The position numbers and the translations under genes were made by a program. The notes under the pieces are model-generated. The model was given only the letters and a program-made list of their open reading frames with translations. It did no database searches and had not been told where the DNA came from. Of a DNA stretch of 64,000 nucleotides, positions 23,057 to 31,384 are shown one piece after another. The DNA is from Candidatus Saccharibacteria bacterium UBA6040. GTDB lineage: Bacteria > Patescibacteriota > Saccharimonadia > Saccharimonadales > Saccharimonadaceae. The first letter of the stretch is position 1. Each line of letters begins with the position of its first letter. The DNA lies in NCBI GenBank assembly GCA_002429245.1, contig DIZA01000005.1:1-64000 (forward strand), given 5' to 3'.

Positions 23057-24273
23057 GCGTATACCTCGACCTGTGATGATTTATAGAGATCCATGCATTT
23101 GGCAGCTACATCATTCCAAGAAAGACGTGCATATTCATTCGTAACGTTCACTTTTAGTTCATTCCTGAGTGAATCAGACGTTGCAATACCGACAATTTGA
23201 TCAGCAAGACGCTGCACATCCCAGAAATCATACCTAAAGATACTACTAAGCACCTCCGCAACACCCGATTGCTTTGTGAGAATGAGTGCATTATCGTGGT
23301 GTGCTGCTTCAAGCGCAGTTAAACCGAACGGTTCACTGACTGAACTCATCACGAAAATATCAGATACACTGTACGCATCGCGCCACTGCTTGCCTCTGAC
23401 GAAACCGGTAAAGAAAAGCCTATCTGACACGCCAAGTTCCGATGCTAGTTTGATCAATTCATCACGCTGTTCACCATCACCGGCAAGAAGTAGTGCGATA
23501 CGGTCGTTCTTCTCTGATGCCATCGCAAAGGCACGAACAAGGTATTCAAGTCCCTTTTGGATGGTGAAACGAGTCACGGCACTGATAATGGTATACCCTT
23601 CGGTTTTGAGGCCCTCAAGGTACTTGTATGTCCGTCCGTCATAGCTGTAGCCATCATTAAGGCTCTCGACATCGATAGCGTTATGCATAATTTCAATTTT
23701 ATCGGCTGGAATACCGTACTTGTTGATGATGATCTGTTTGGTAATATCGCTGACGGCAATAATGCGGTCAGCAATCATGAGTCCTTGGTACTCAATCTCG
23801 TGCGCAATTTGGTTGCCCACATTACCACCGGCACGATCGTACTCTGTTGAGTGAACATGAACAATCAAAGGGGCATTAGTCAGTTGTTTTGCGCGGATTC
23901 CTGCTTCCATAGTCAACCAGTCGTGTGCGTGAATCGCATCAAACTTCTTCTTTGAAACGAGACGCTCGACATATTTTGTGTAATGTCGTTGGACGCCACG
24001 GATATCTTTCACATCCTCAACGTTTGAACCAGGTTGGCTCTCAACGAGGAACTGGCTATCGTAAGCGCCAAGGCCGTAGCGATCGATAGGAGACAGCTTC
24101 GTTGCATTATGAATCTTCATAAAGTCGATGTTTTCGTGTTTTGCAGAGTAGGGAACAACGAAATCAATGGAAGCACCCTCAAGTGCTAAAGCTTTCGACA
24201 AATGATAGCAGGCGACGCCTAGTCCACCACTGTTATGTGGCGGCAACTCCCAGCCCAGCATTAATATCTTCAT
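23053..24273 (-). CDS. GT4/GT5-type glycosyltransferase, glycogen-synthase-like
   Basis: It likely transfers glucose from a nucleotide sugar to an alpha-glucan. The N-terminal Rossmann domain has MKILMLGWELPPHNSGGLGVACYHLSKAL with the glycine loop. The C-terminal domain has FTGFVRGKQW and EPFGLTALEAAHHDNALILT, the conserved E-x7-E pair. ATG 24273 was chosen because the protein then begins directly at the GT fold; a TTG 54 bases upstream is also in frame. A promoter TTGTAA-17-TATACT lies upstream. First gene of the alpha-glucan operon. Confidence 0.87.
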   Translation of the reverse strand: MKILMLGWELPPHNSGGLGVACYHLSKALALEGASIDFVVPYSAKHENIDFMKIHNATKLSPIDRYGLGAYDSQFLVESQPGSNVEDVKDIRGVQRHYTKYVERLVSKKKFDAIHAHDWLTMEAGIRAKQLTNAPLIVHVHSTEYDRAGGNVGNQIAHEIEYQGLMIADRIIAVSDITKQIIINKYGIPADKIEIMHNAIDVESLNDGYSYDGRTYKYLEGLKTEGYTIISAVTRFTIQKGLEYLVRAFAMASEKNDRIALLLAGDGEQRDELIKLASELGVSDRLFFTGFVRGKQWRDAYSVSDIFVMSSVSEPFGLTALEAAHHDNALILTKQSGVAEVLSSIFRYDFWDVQRLADQIVGIATSDSLRNELKVNVTNEYARLSWNDVAAKCMDLYKSSQVEVYA

Positions 24274-24401
24274 ACCCGTGTCATAACGAGATATACTCGT
24301 TGACTGCTCCCGTTTATTTTTGGCCAATTTTTCTGTCTCAAGTATAGATGTAAGCTTATGCTTTTACAACAACTTTCTATCTTAGAAATCCACAGTTTTC
24401 G

Positions 24402-26429
24402 TTATTTTTTAGTATCAGTCAATGAAAATACCCATGCGTCCATATACGTCCGCGAATTACCGTCGTCGATATAAGCATCTTGTTGACCAGAAACGAACTG
24501 TGCTGCTTTCTCTGGCTGAGCCAGCGCAAGATACATGAGGACGTAATCACCAAGTGCAACATTGTAGTTATCATTTCGAATGGAAGCATTAATAACGGAG
24601 GTGATCGATGAGCTATCAGTGGTGTATTGAAGCATCGCAGGACTCATAGGAATCAGCTGAATACCCAGTTTTGTATTTGCCTCGTCACTAAAAAACGTTG
24701 AATAGGTTCGTTTTCCACCGAAATTAAGCGATGTCAGCGGGCTTGTGAAGTTTTTTAAGTATGTTGATGAAGTATTTACTGTTCGCCAAGCGGCTTTTGC
24801 TGTCGCTGCTTCGTTTGAAAGCATCCACGTAGCAGAGGATTGTAATTCGGTGTTATTCGTAAGTTGCGCCCACAACGCGACGCCATTCCAGGCATTAATT
24901 GCCTCTGAACTTGATTCCTGGTTATTTCCATCCGCAAATGGTGATAATCCTGCCGCCCAAGAGTGACCCGCGTATGCGTCATAGTTGCGCTGAACGGGAA
25001 AGTTTGACGACGATGCGTATGAAGCAATGTCCGCAACCAGTAAGTTAACCTTCTTTTGAGAATTTTTCAAGAAGTCCGTGTCGTATTTACCAAGAATACT
25101 TGCCGCATAAATGAAATATCCATAATGAAAATGGTGATCATTAAAGTCTTCTGATCCAAAAGCCTTGGTCTGCGCGGCAACACCTTTTAATGTCGAGTCA
25201 TAATAAAAGTATTGTCCATTAAGACGAGTTGAAAACCCATCTTTTAGGATCGAGATCAGTTGGCTACTCTCTTTCTTTTGACCAAGTTGTTCTGCGATAT
25301 CAAGCAGTGTTGCTGCTCTCGCAAGTTGTTTGCCCGCATAATAGCTATCGTTTGCGGTAATTGAGGTCTTGGCAATATCAGCTGGTAGGCTCGCAATCAA
25401 TTGTTGCCTATGCGCATCACTGATATGTGACAAATCGAGCGTATTTGACGATTTCAGCGTCGAAGCTGATGTTGTGAACATGTTACCCTTAACTGCCTTC
25501 ATGGGTCCGTAAATACTGTCATACGTCGAAATAGCGGCGTCATTTGAAGTAAGGTTACTATAGCTCATGGGGACAAACGCAGTCGGCTGTTGATTTGCAG
25601 TTTTATATTCAAAAATAGTTTGTACTGTGTCGTTTGCACCCGTCGTATTAGTAGTTGAGACACTCACCAGCTGGTTATTCGCAAAGTCTTTCAAACTATC
25701 CTTATTACTACCCGGAAGTGCGTAGAGCGTCACCAAACTCTTGCTTGGAGCTTTAATCGTTGCCCTAGAGCCAATTGTCGTGATGCTAGCGCCATCACTG
25801 ACGGTAGCCACGTAATCATGACCTGCTTTTGTATAACGAAGGTACGTTGACGAGCTGTCCTTTGTGGTTGCACTTATGTCAGTGAATGCCAGGCTTGTAT
25901 CCGCACTTGAAACGTAAAAGACGTAAGGTGATCCCTCGGCTATCGTCAGTTTTGCTAATTCCTTCGGCCCGTTCTTATACGTCAGTGTCGCTGAAAGCTT
26001 ATCAAAACGCGTCAGCATAAAGCTAGTTGCGCCATCGATGTTCGCCACTATACCAGACGTATGCTCTCCCGTAATGATCGTCGGCTGAGATTGGACGTTA
26101 GGAAGCCCTATTTCAAAACCAGTATCTTTTGCGAGAAAACTGAGCGGCATTGGATACACAGGCAGTGGTGTTTTTTGCAGCACCATTCCACTGATCCATG
26201 AATTCGTTGGGGGAATGATACTGTTATCAATGCGGTCAGTGAATGCCGATGATCCGCTTTTTTTCGGTAAAGTGTTCAGCGTTGCTTGATCAACTAACGG
26301 TGCTTGGATTGCGACAAGCGGATTCTTGATAACATGCTTATTCACAAGCAACACGACCGTACCTACCGCAACAACACTGATAACAAGAATGCTTCCCGCA
26401 ATGATGCCGAGCCTTTTTCGATTCACCAT
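24402..26429 (-). CDS. Membrane-anchored glycoside hydrolase family 81 (endo-beta-1,3-glucanase)
   Basis: GH81 enzymes cut beta-1,3-glucan. Residues 9-31 form a hydrophobic signal anchor. The catalytic part contains DFNDHHFHYGYFIYAASILG and YAGHSWAAGLSPFADGNNQE followed by SSSEAINAWNGVALWAQLT, the family's Glu-bearing centre. 675 residues. It ends the operon started by the GT2 synthase and the HlyD-like gene (six-base gap), so it probably trims or releases the polymer they make outside the cell. Confidence 0.9.
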   Translation of the reverse strand: MVNRKRLGIIAGSILVISVVAVGTVVLLVNKHVIKNPLVAIQAPLVDQATLNTLPKKSGSSAFTDRIDNSIIPPTNSWISGMVLQKTPLPVYPMPLSFLAKDTGFEIGLPNVQSQPTIITGEHTSGIVANIDGATSFMLTRFDKLSATLTYKNGPKELAKLTIAEGSPYVFYVSSADTSLAFTDISATTKDSSSTYLRYTKAGHDYVATVSDGASITTIGSRATIKAPSKSLVTLYALPGSNKDSLKDFANNQLVSVSTTNTTGANDTVQTIFEYKTANQQPTAFVPMSYSNLTSNDAAISTYDSIYGPMKAVKGNMFTTSASTLKSSNTLDLSHISDAHRQQLIASLPADIAKTSITANDSYYAGKQLARAATLLDIAEQLGQKKESSQLISILKDGFSTRLNGQYFYYDSTLKGVAAQTKAFGSEDFNDHHFHYGYFIYAASILGKYDTDFLKNSQKKVNLLVADIASYASSSNFPVQRNYDAYAGHSWAAGLSPFADGNNQESSSEAINAWNGVALWAQLTNNTELQSSATWMLSNEAATAKAAWRTVNTSSTYLKNFTSPLTSLNFGGKRTYSTFFSDEANTKLGIQLIPMSPAMLQYTTDSSSITSVINASIRNDNYNVALGDYVLMYLALAQPEKAAQFVSGQQDAYIDDGNSRTYMDAWVFSLTDTKK

Positions 26430-26434
26430 ATTCC

Positions 26435-27163
26435 TTAATGACCAAGTGGCTTAAATAGCTGCTGAATTGAAGTGAATAAACCTTGGAATATATTATCCTG
26501 ATTGAGCTGAAGCGTCGCTTCGACTGGAGTGCCGACAGAGAATCGGAAGTCGCTAATATCAGCGTTACTGATGCGAGCTTTGACGACAGTATCAACACTA
26601 TCTCCATTACTCACCAGCGCTACCGAGAAGATAGTTGCTGTCTGTGTACTATTATCTGGCAAACGGAGACTCACCTTATTAGTTTTATTAATGCGTGCAT
26701 AGTCGGGAGGAGAAAGGTGGAAATGGGCAACGACGTAGAGTGAGCCGACTGTATCGACACTCGCAACGATTGCTCCGGCAGGTACGTATGATCCTGCGCG
26801 ATAATCAATTTTTTCGATCACACCTGCGTCATTTGCTTTTAGCTGAATGTAATTGGTTGTGGGGTCTACGCTAAATGAGAGTGACGATGCTGAAATAACA
26901 CCCTTTGTGAGCGCATCATTTAGCTGAGTGCTTTGAATCTCAAACAGCACCTGGCCCTTCGTCACTTTGTCACCTTCTTCAATGTTTTGCTTAACAATAA
27001 GTCCTGGGTAGTCAGTACCGACCGTGGTTGAGTCAGCAGCAAGTTCAGCCTTTGACGATTGCGAAACAGACATAATACCGTTGAGGTACATGGATAATGC
27101 ACCGACGATAAAAATGACGACTACTATACCAAAGACGAGACGGACTCTACTTGTAAATTTCAT
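26435..27163 (-). CDS. HlyD/membrane-fusion-like protein, glucan export partner
   Basis: The 242-residue product has an N-terminal membrane helix (residues 7-30). A lipoyl/biotinyl-like hairpin follows (GLIVKQNIEEGDKVTKGQVLFEI with NDAGVIEKIDYRAGSYVPAGAIVASV), then a beta-barrel segment. This is the membrane-fusion protein fold. Its start overlaps the stop of the glucan synthase by one base. The pairing recalls BgsA/BgsB mixed-linkage beta-glucan systems (known from rhizobia); the parallel is inference. Confidence 0.83.
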   Translation of the reverse strand: MKFTSRVRLVFGIVVVIFIVGALSMYLNGIMSVSQSSKAELAADSTTVGTDYPGLIVKQNIEEGDKVTKGQVLFEIQSTQLNDALTKGVISASSLSFSVDPTTNYIQLKANDAGVIEKIDYRAGSYVPAGAIVASVDTVGSLYVVAHFHLSPPDYARINKTNKVSLRLPDNSTQTATIFSVALVSNGDSVDTVVKARISNADISDFRFSVGTPVEATLQLNQDNIFQGLFTSIQQLFKPLGH

Positions 27164-28842
27164 TATATTGCTCCTTCTGTAATAACTGTCGTTTTTGAAC
27201 GTTTTGCTTCTCGCTTCTGTTCGCGCTTTTGCTGGCGACGCTGCTTCTTCAAACCTCTTGCTTCGGATAAGGCCATGTACACGAAATACCCGAATACAAA
27301 CGTATTAAGCGCGTTCCAGGCAAGAGAGATCGAGAATTGATCGGTGTAAAGGGCTTTTATTGCACCCACAATACTCGTCAGAAGCAAGAATACGAATACG
27401 TACACCTGAATACGAACATAGTTAAACGGCGAGTCATACGAGATTGTATTCGTCGCATGCCATGCCTGATCGCGTCGTGTCAGTGCATTAAAAAACGCTT
27501 TAATGTAGATAGGGAATGACACATTTGAAAGCATCAATGTCTTGAACTTGAATCCGCCCATCGTATAAAAGGCGAGCACAAGTTGCGAAACATAGAATCC
27601 GCTATACATAAGCGCCCACTGCCAAATAGGAATTGTCGTCGCAATTGGTGACAGGTTAAAGAAAATCTGTAGGGGAGGAAGGAGTAAAAGAAGGAGCACA
27701 GAAAAACCGATGAAATAGTACGACGTGGTCGCAAAGTACTGAAGTCGTTGATCAATCGTCAAATGACGTCGTGTCAGTGGGTTAGAGCGAAGGAATATTT
27801 CGAAGCTACCCGTTGCCCAACGAAGTTGTTGTTTTGAATAAGCCATTAAGGTTTCTGGAGTTTTTCCAACAGCAAGAACAGTTGGAATGTACACTGAATC
27901 GTATCCTTTTTCGTGAAGATGAAGCGATGTCCAAATATCTTCAGATTTCGACTTTGTGACCATGCCCCCAATTGATTCAACCGCTTTTCGACGGAAGACA
28001 ACGTTTGTTCCTACGCAAAATGCGGCGTTGAAACGATTCTTACCCGATTGAATTAATGAGTAAAAAACGTTTTGCATAAAGTTTGCCGCCGTCGATACAA
28101 AGTTGTTTTGATTGTCGTAAAACTGTGGAGTCTGAACGAAAGCAAGATTATCGTTCTCGAAGAATGGAATCGTTTCATAAAGAATCGTTGGGTCAGCGAC
28201 AAAGTCCGCATCAAGTATTAAGTAAAAGTCACCGTCAGTAACGCTAAGGGCGTAATTAATATTTCCTGCCTTCGCATTATTATGAACCGGCCGTCGAATG
28301 TATCCGACGCCAACTTTTTTTGCGAGCGCTTTGACTTCATCAGAATCACCGTCATCAAGAATGAGTGTCTTGTGCTTCCCGTATATATTCTTTGCCGCAA
28401 TAGCCGTTGCCTTAATCTCTTCGATAGGCTCACCATATACAGGAATATAAACGTCGACTTTGATAGCTTTGCGGTGAACGTACATTGGTACTGTCCGGGA
28501 GATTTCAGCATCCTGTTTCTTTAAAATGCTGATAGCCGATTTACCAACTGCTTCGTTGTATAGTTTCGCCTGTGCACTGTGATATTCGTAGTTTCGCGGA
28601 TTCATACGACCGCTAAGAATTGTCCAAAATGAAAGTAGCCCTTGGATAATAATGAAAATCTCGGCAACAAGCGCTAACGTATACGGTAACGGGTCACCAC
28701 GATAGGCCGGCTGAAGCAGATAATTAAGATATATGAACGCACCAATTGTTGCGCCCGTAAGTATAAGCGTCACCGTTGGGGACGTTAACTGTTTTTCGAT
28801 GCGATTAGCAGAATCCTGTAAGTTCTCTGTAGGTTTTGACAC
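27163..28842 (-). CDS. Processive GT2 glycosyltransferase (cellulose/curdlan/mixed-linkage glucan synthase type)
   Basis: It probably polymerises a beta-glucan from UDP-glucose and extrudes it. Two helices (about 23-42 and 55-75) precede a GT-A domain with ILDDGDSDEVKAL, the DAD motif in YLILDADFVADPTI, SEDIWTSLHLHEKGY (TED equivalent) and QQLRWATGSF (QxxRW). Four or five C-terminal helices follow. No PilZ domain is visible, so c-di-GMP control is not expected through this protein. 559 residues; the GTG start has GGAGG about six bases upstream. Confidence 0.9.
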   Translation of the reverse strand: MSKPTENLQDSANRIEKQLTSPTVTLILTGATIGAFIYLNYLLQPAYRGDPLPYTLALVAEIFIIIQGLLSFWTILSGRMNPRNYEYHSAQAKLYNEAVGKSAISILKKQDAEISRTVPMYVHRKAIKVDVYIPVYGEPIEEIKATAIAAKNIYGKHKTLILDDGDSDEVKALAKKVGVGYIRRPVHNNAKAGNINYALSVTDGDFYLILDADFVADPTILYETIPFFENDNLAFVQTPQFYDNQNNFVSTAANFMQNVFYSLIQSGKNRFNAAFCVGTNVVFRRKAVESIGGMVTKSKSEDIWTSLHLHEKGYDSVYIPTVLAVGKTPETLMAYSKQQLRWATGSFEIFLRSNPLTRRHLTIDQRLQYFATTSYYFIGFSVLLLLLLPPLQIFFNLSPIATTIPIWQWALMYSGFYVSQLVLAFYTMGGFKFKTLMLSNVSFPIYIKAFFNALTRRDQAWHATNTISYDSPFNYVRIQVYVFVFLLLTSIVGAIKALYTDQFSISLAWNALNTFVFGYFVYMALSEARGLKKQRRQQKREQKREAKRSKTTVITEGAI

Positions 28843-28962
28843 TCAACACCTCCATTAGATCTATAGCACTCTATCCATTTTACCCTACATTCGTGCTTCG
28901 GCGTAATGTCGATGATTTATTGGGATTGTTATTTGACAGTTATCTATGCAGTTTTCTAGTAC

Positions 28963-28991
28963 TTTAAGCAAAACCTCACATCTGTTACAAT
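28963..28991 (+). promoter_or_regulatory. Promoter of tRNA-Trp
   Basis: TTTAAG (28963-28968), a 17-base spacer and TACAAT (28986-28991), with initiation expected near 28998, 26 bases before the mature 5' end. The stretch 28843-28962 shows nothing else I can name apart from the ribosome site of the divergent GT2 gene. Confidence 0.65.
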
Positions 28992-29023
28992 GTGAAAGCT
29001 ATAGAGCAATCTATATCAACCAA

Positions 29024-29098
29024 AGGGGCATAGTACAACGGTTAGTACATAGGTCTCCAAAACCTGAGATCGTGGTTCGATTCCACGTGCCCCTGCCA
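29024..29098 (+). tRNA. tRNA-Trp (anticodon CCA), CCA encoded
   Basis: Acceptor arms AGGGGCA and TGCCCCT pair fully. The anticodon stem AGGTC/CCT... carries loop TCCAAAA with anticodon CCA, and the T-arm is GTGGTTCGATTCCAC. It ends G-CCA. The stretch 29068-29100 is repeated in broken form just downstream. Confidence 0.95.
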
Positions 29099-29106
29099 AG
29101 AAAAAT

Positions 29107-29131
29107 GACGAACTTCGTGTTCGTCTTTTTT
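29107..29131 (+). terminator. Terminator of tRNA-Trp
   Basis: GACGAAC (29107-29113) pairs with GTTCGTC (29119-29125) around TTCGT and is followed by six T residues. Confidence 0.92.
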
Positions 29132-29182
29132 CTTGATTGAGGAACGTTGAGTTGAAACAGGATCTGCGAGCAAAGCGAGTAA

Positions 29183-29278
29183 GATCGTGGTTCGAGTACG
29201 AGGAGCAACGAAAATGTGTTTACATATTTTCGCGTGACGATGCTGCTATCTTTAGATATTCCACGTGCCCCTGCCAAG
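29183..29278 (+). repeat. Broken duplicate of the tRNA-Trp 3' half
   Basis: GATCGTGGTTCGA (29183-29195) is identical to tRNA-Trp 29068-29080. TTCCACGTGCCCCTGCCAAG (29259-29278) is identical to the next 20 bases, 29081-29100. The two halves are pushed apart by 63 bases inserted exactly in the T-loop; the insert contains a hairpin with near-complementary arms CGAAAATGTG and CATATTTTCG. A displaced tRNA 3' end of this sort is the usual footprint of integration at a tRNA gene. Confidence 0.85.
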
Positions 29279-29306
29279 CATAAGCACGATGATAAAAGTC
29301 TCCGTA
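29271..29306 (+). repeat. Cassette repeat 1: tRNA-Trp 3' end fused to the repeat tail
   Basis: CTGCCAAGCATAAGCACGAT and the following GATAAAAGTC match the tail of the later cassette repeats (2 and 6 most closely). The sequence before CTGCCA is not the repeat but the displaced tRNA-Trp 3' end. It looks like the junction between the tRNA-derived site and the first cassette. Confidence 0.65.
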
Positions 29307-29327
29307 TTAGAGGCTTTTTGTTATAAT
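29298..29327 (+). promoter_or_regulatory. Fused terminator and extended -10 promoter
   Basis: AAGTCTCC/GAGGCTTTTT forms a short terminator-like hairpin whose T-run continues as TGTTATAAT, an extended -10 (TGnTATAAT). It sits six bases before ATG 29334. The same layout recurs before several genes in the window. Confidence 0.6.
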
Positions 29328-29333
29328 GACTTT

Positions 29334-29561
29334 ATGTTTGATAAAGAAATTCACAAAACTCAAGACAATCCTGAAAGTGGAATTCGTATCTTTCCTAGTA
29401 GGGGCTACATTCTATCTAATCTTCCTACAGGATGGTATGCGCCAGAACTTCTCAGCACTACGCCGTTATTACAAGATCCAGAAGATGAACCAGATCTCCC
29501 TCCTCTTGAAGAATTTATAGCAAGTTTTCCAAAAAATCTTGCTAAAACTGCGCTGAAATAG
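29334..29561 (+). CDS. Small hypothetical protein, first gene of the cassette array
   Basis: A 75-residue acidic, proline-containing protein with no recognised family (LLQDPEDEPDLPPLEEFIAS near the C-terminus). ATG 29334 was chosen because a TATAAT lies six bases before it, while the open frame runs back into the tRNA-like repeat. Its stop TAG is the first part of cassette repeat 2. Confidence 0.55.
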   Translation: MFDKEIHKTQDNPESGIRIFPSRGYILSNLPTGWYAPELLSTTPLLQDPEDEPDLPPLEEFIASFPKNLAKTALK

Positions 29562-29606
29562 TTCTAAGCTTGTCCACTAGGGGCTGCTAAGCATAAGTAC
29601 GATGAT
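29560..29606 (+). repeat. Cassette repeat 2
   Basis: It starts with AGTTCTAAGCTTGTCCACTA and continues GGGGCTGCTAAGCATAAGTACGAT. Its first two bases belong to the TAG stop of the preceding gene. It is one of at least six related copies, all plus-oriented and all at gene 3' ends. Confidence 0.8.
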
Positions 29607-29660
29607 AATTCTAAGTAGGGATCTTCCTTATGTTTTGAGGATTGCTTAAAATGTAATAGG

Positions 29661-30041
29661 ATGACTTATATGAATACTCTCATCGATCAAGTTCATGAAC
29701 CAGCTGTAAGATACGGCCTTTACACTGAAACTTTGGTGCCAATCATGATAGAGCTGTCCACTAAAATTGAAGGTGATAAAGCCGAAGTAGTCCCGATTAA
29801 TTCAGAAGAAGAATTGGATGAAGCCGCTATTATATGGTCTGCTCAGCTTGAAGATGGCTTTATTCAGCGAGAGTCGAGACTCCCTGAATTTGCACGCCGT
29901 AAAGATTTACCCGATCTATATACTATTGACCGCCTACGAAAGACTCTGGGAACTACAGTTCATGTGTTAATGAAGATAACAGCACCAACAGCAGAAGAGA
30001 TTTCAAGATTAACTAAGGAAGCACTTCTTTTAGCAAATTAG
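29661..30041 (+). CDS. Hypothetical protein in cassette array
   Basis: The 126-residue soluble, acidic product has no family I recognise; it looks helical (EISRLTKEALLLAN at the end). ATG 29661 and ATG 29670 are both possible; AGGA just before 29661 has better spacing for 29670. The stop TAG (30039-30041) merges with cassette repeat 3. Confidence 0.65.
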   Translation: MTYMNTLIDQVHEPAVRYGLYTETLVPIMIELSTKIEGDKAEVVPINSEEELDEAAIIWSAQLEDGFIQRESRLPEFARRKDLPDLYTIDRLRKTLGTTVHVLMKITAPTAEEISRLTKEALLLAN

Positions 30042-30070
30042 TTCTAAGCTCATCGACTAGGGGCTGCCAC
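30040..30070 (+). repeat. Cassette repeat 3
   Basis: AGTTCTAAGCTCATCGACTA followed by GGGGCTGCCAC. The conserved part ends at CTGCCA; the tail diverges. It overlaps the TAG stop of the preceding gene. Confidence 0.8.
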
Positions 30071-30125
30071 GCTTATGCTTACCTCAATTTGTCTCCTGAT
30101 TGGAAACTTTTGTTATATTAAAAGT

Positions 30126-30626
30126 ATGAGTACAGAATTATTCGATATTGTTGATGACGAAGATAATATTATCGGTACTACCGATAAAAAGACCGCACAT
30201 GCGACGGGACAGCTCCATAGAGTGTCAGCCGTATTTGTCTTTAGCCAAGCGGGTGAACTGTATATTCAAGTACATGGCAAGGACGGCAAGTGGGATCATT
30301 CAGTGGGTGGGCATGTCTCAAAAGGCGAGACCTATGCCGCGGCGGCGGCACGTGAAGCAGAGGAAGAGCTGGGTATTACACAGCCCCTCGAAGAGCTGGC
30401 CACTTCATTGAGTGGTCCAGAATATCCCGAGATGCAACACTTGTTTGGTCTGTATGCCTGTGTAGCTGATCCATCTTGGAAGTTTGTGCCGAATGACGAA
30501 GTCAAAGAAATCTTCCCTATGTCGATCCCCGCAATTCGCCAAGCAATGATTGATGAGCCCGAAGAACGGTTTACGCGTGGTTTTCGTATTACTATGACCG
30601 AGTATGTTCGGCAAAAGGGACTTTAA
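30126..30626 (+). CDS. Nudix hydrolase
   Basis: Nudix enzymes hydrolyse nucleoside diphosphates linked to another group. The Nudix box GHVSKGETYAAAAAREAEEE followed by LGI is complete at about residues 60-82. The overall shape (FDIVDDEDNIIGTTDKKTAH, then QLHRVSAVFVF) resembles the Nudix group related to isopentenyl-diphosphate isomerase. ATG 30126 follows TATATT by six bases (leaderless layout). 166 residues; repeat 4 follows the stop by one base. Confidence 0.9.
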   Translation: MSTELFDIVDDEDNIIGTTDKKTAHATGQLHRVSAVFVFSQAGELYIQVHGKDGKWDHSVGGHVSKGETYAAAAAREAEEELGITQPLEELATSLSGPEYPEMQHLFGLYACVADPSWKFVPNDEVKEIFPMSIPAIRQAMIDEPEERFTRGFRITMTEYVRQKGL

Positions 30627-30627
30627 A

Positions 30628-30667
30628 AGTTCGAAGTTCTTCCACTAGGGACTGCCGAGCATAAGCA
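30628..30667 (+). repeat. Cassette repeat 4
   Basis: AGTTCGAAGTTCTTCCACTA followed by GGGACTGCCGAGCATAAGCA. It begins one base after the Nudix stop. It keeps the GTTC start and the CTGCC end of the other copies. Confidence 0.78.
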
Positions 30668-30702
30668 TTTGATATTTACTACAGCTTTGATACTATTATC
30701 AC

Positions 30703-31341
30703 ATGTATATTGGTCACTACGCAGCCGCAGCCGTTATCCTAGCCGCTGCGCCAGGCACGCCAGTCTTTCCTATTGCGGTTGCGGTAGCATATCCCGACTT
30801 ACTATGGCCGTTCCTTGTTTACTTCGGTAAAGAAAAAGTTAAAGTAAATCCGATGAACCCGCTGCAAAAAGCGGTCAAGTTCTCTTCGTATCCACACTCA
30901 CATTCACTGGTACGTTCTGCGGTCTTGAATCTTATCCCATCAGTAGCCTTTGGTTTGCTATACCACAGTGTATTGGTGGGTGTTTTATTTTGGCTCGGAG
31001 CACTGTCGCATTGGCTACTAGACGCAATTGTCCACTTAAAAGATCTACCGGTTTTTGGTTCTAAGAAGCATGATACTTATGTTGGTCTTGGTCTTTGGAA
31101 AATACCAAAAGTAGCTTTTGTCGCTGAATATCTCTTTTTTGCAGGAGTCATTCTTTTGACGGCTCAACCGTCTGCTTGGGTAGGGCTACTGAGCGGTGGT
31201 CTTATTCTTCACGCATTTAATGCAAACTCTTTCTTTGCTTTTACAAAGAAGAACCTATCGAAAACGGCGAATCAATATGCAACTCTGGCTCTTGTTGGAT
31301 TTGTAGCAGCTATTACGTGGTTTACACTGAACTGGAAGTAG
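30703..31341 (+). CDS. Polytopic membrane protein with His/Asp motifs (YdjM/DUF457-like)
   Basis: A 212-residue protein with about five to six hydrophobic segments. It has spaced polar motifs typical of membrane-bound metal-dependent hydrolase-like families: GHYAAAA at the start, YPDLLWPF, YPHSHSLVRS and LSHWLLDAIVH. The resemblance to the YdjM/DUF457 group is by motif layout only. Located inside the cassette array with its own AT-rich promoter region. Confidence 0.65.
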   Translation: MYIGHYAAAAVILAAAPGTPVFPIAVAVAYPDLLWPFLVYFGKEKVKVNPMNPLQKAVKFSSYPHSHSLVRSAVLNLIPSVAFGLLYHSVLVGVLFWLGALSHWLLDAIVHLKDLPVFGSKKHDTYVGLGLWKIPKVAFVAEYLFFAGVILLTAQPSAWVGLLSGGLILHAFNANSFFAFTKKNLSKTANQYATLALVGFVAAITWFTLNWK

Positions 31342-31384
31342 AATCTAGCTCTTCAATTTGCAGGCTTTTTGTTATAGTTAACCT

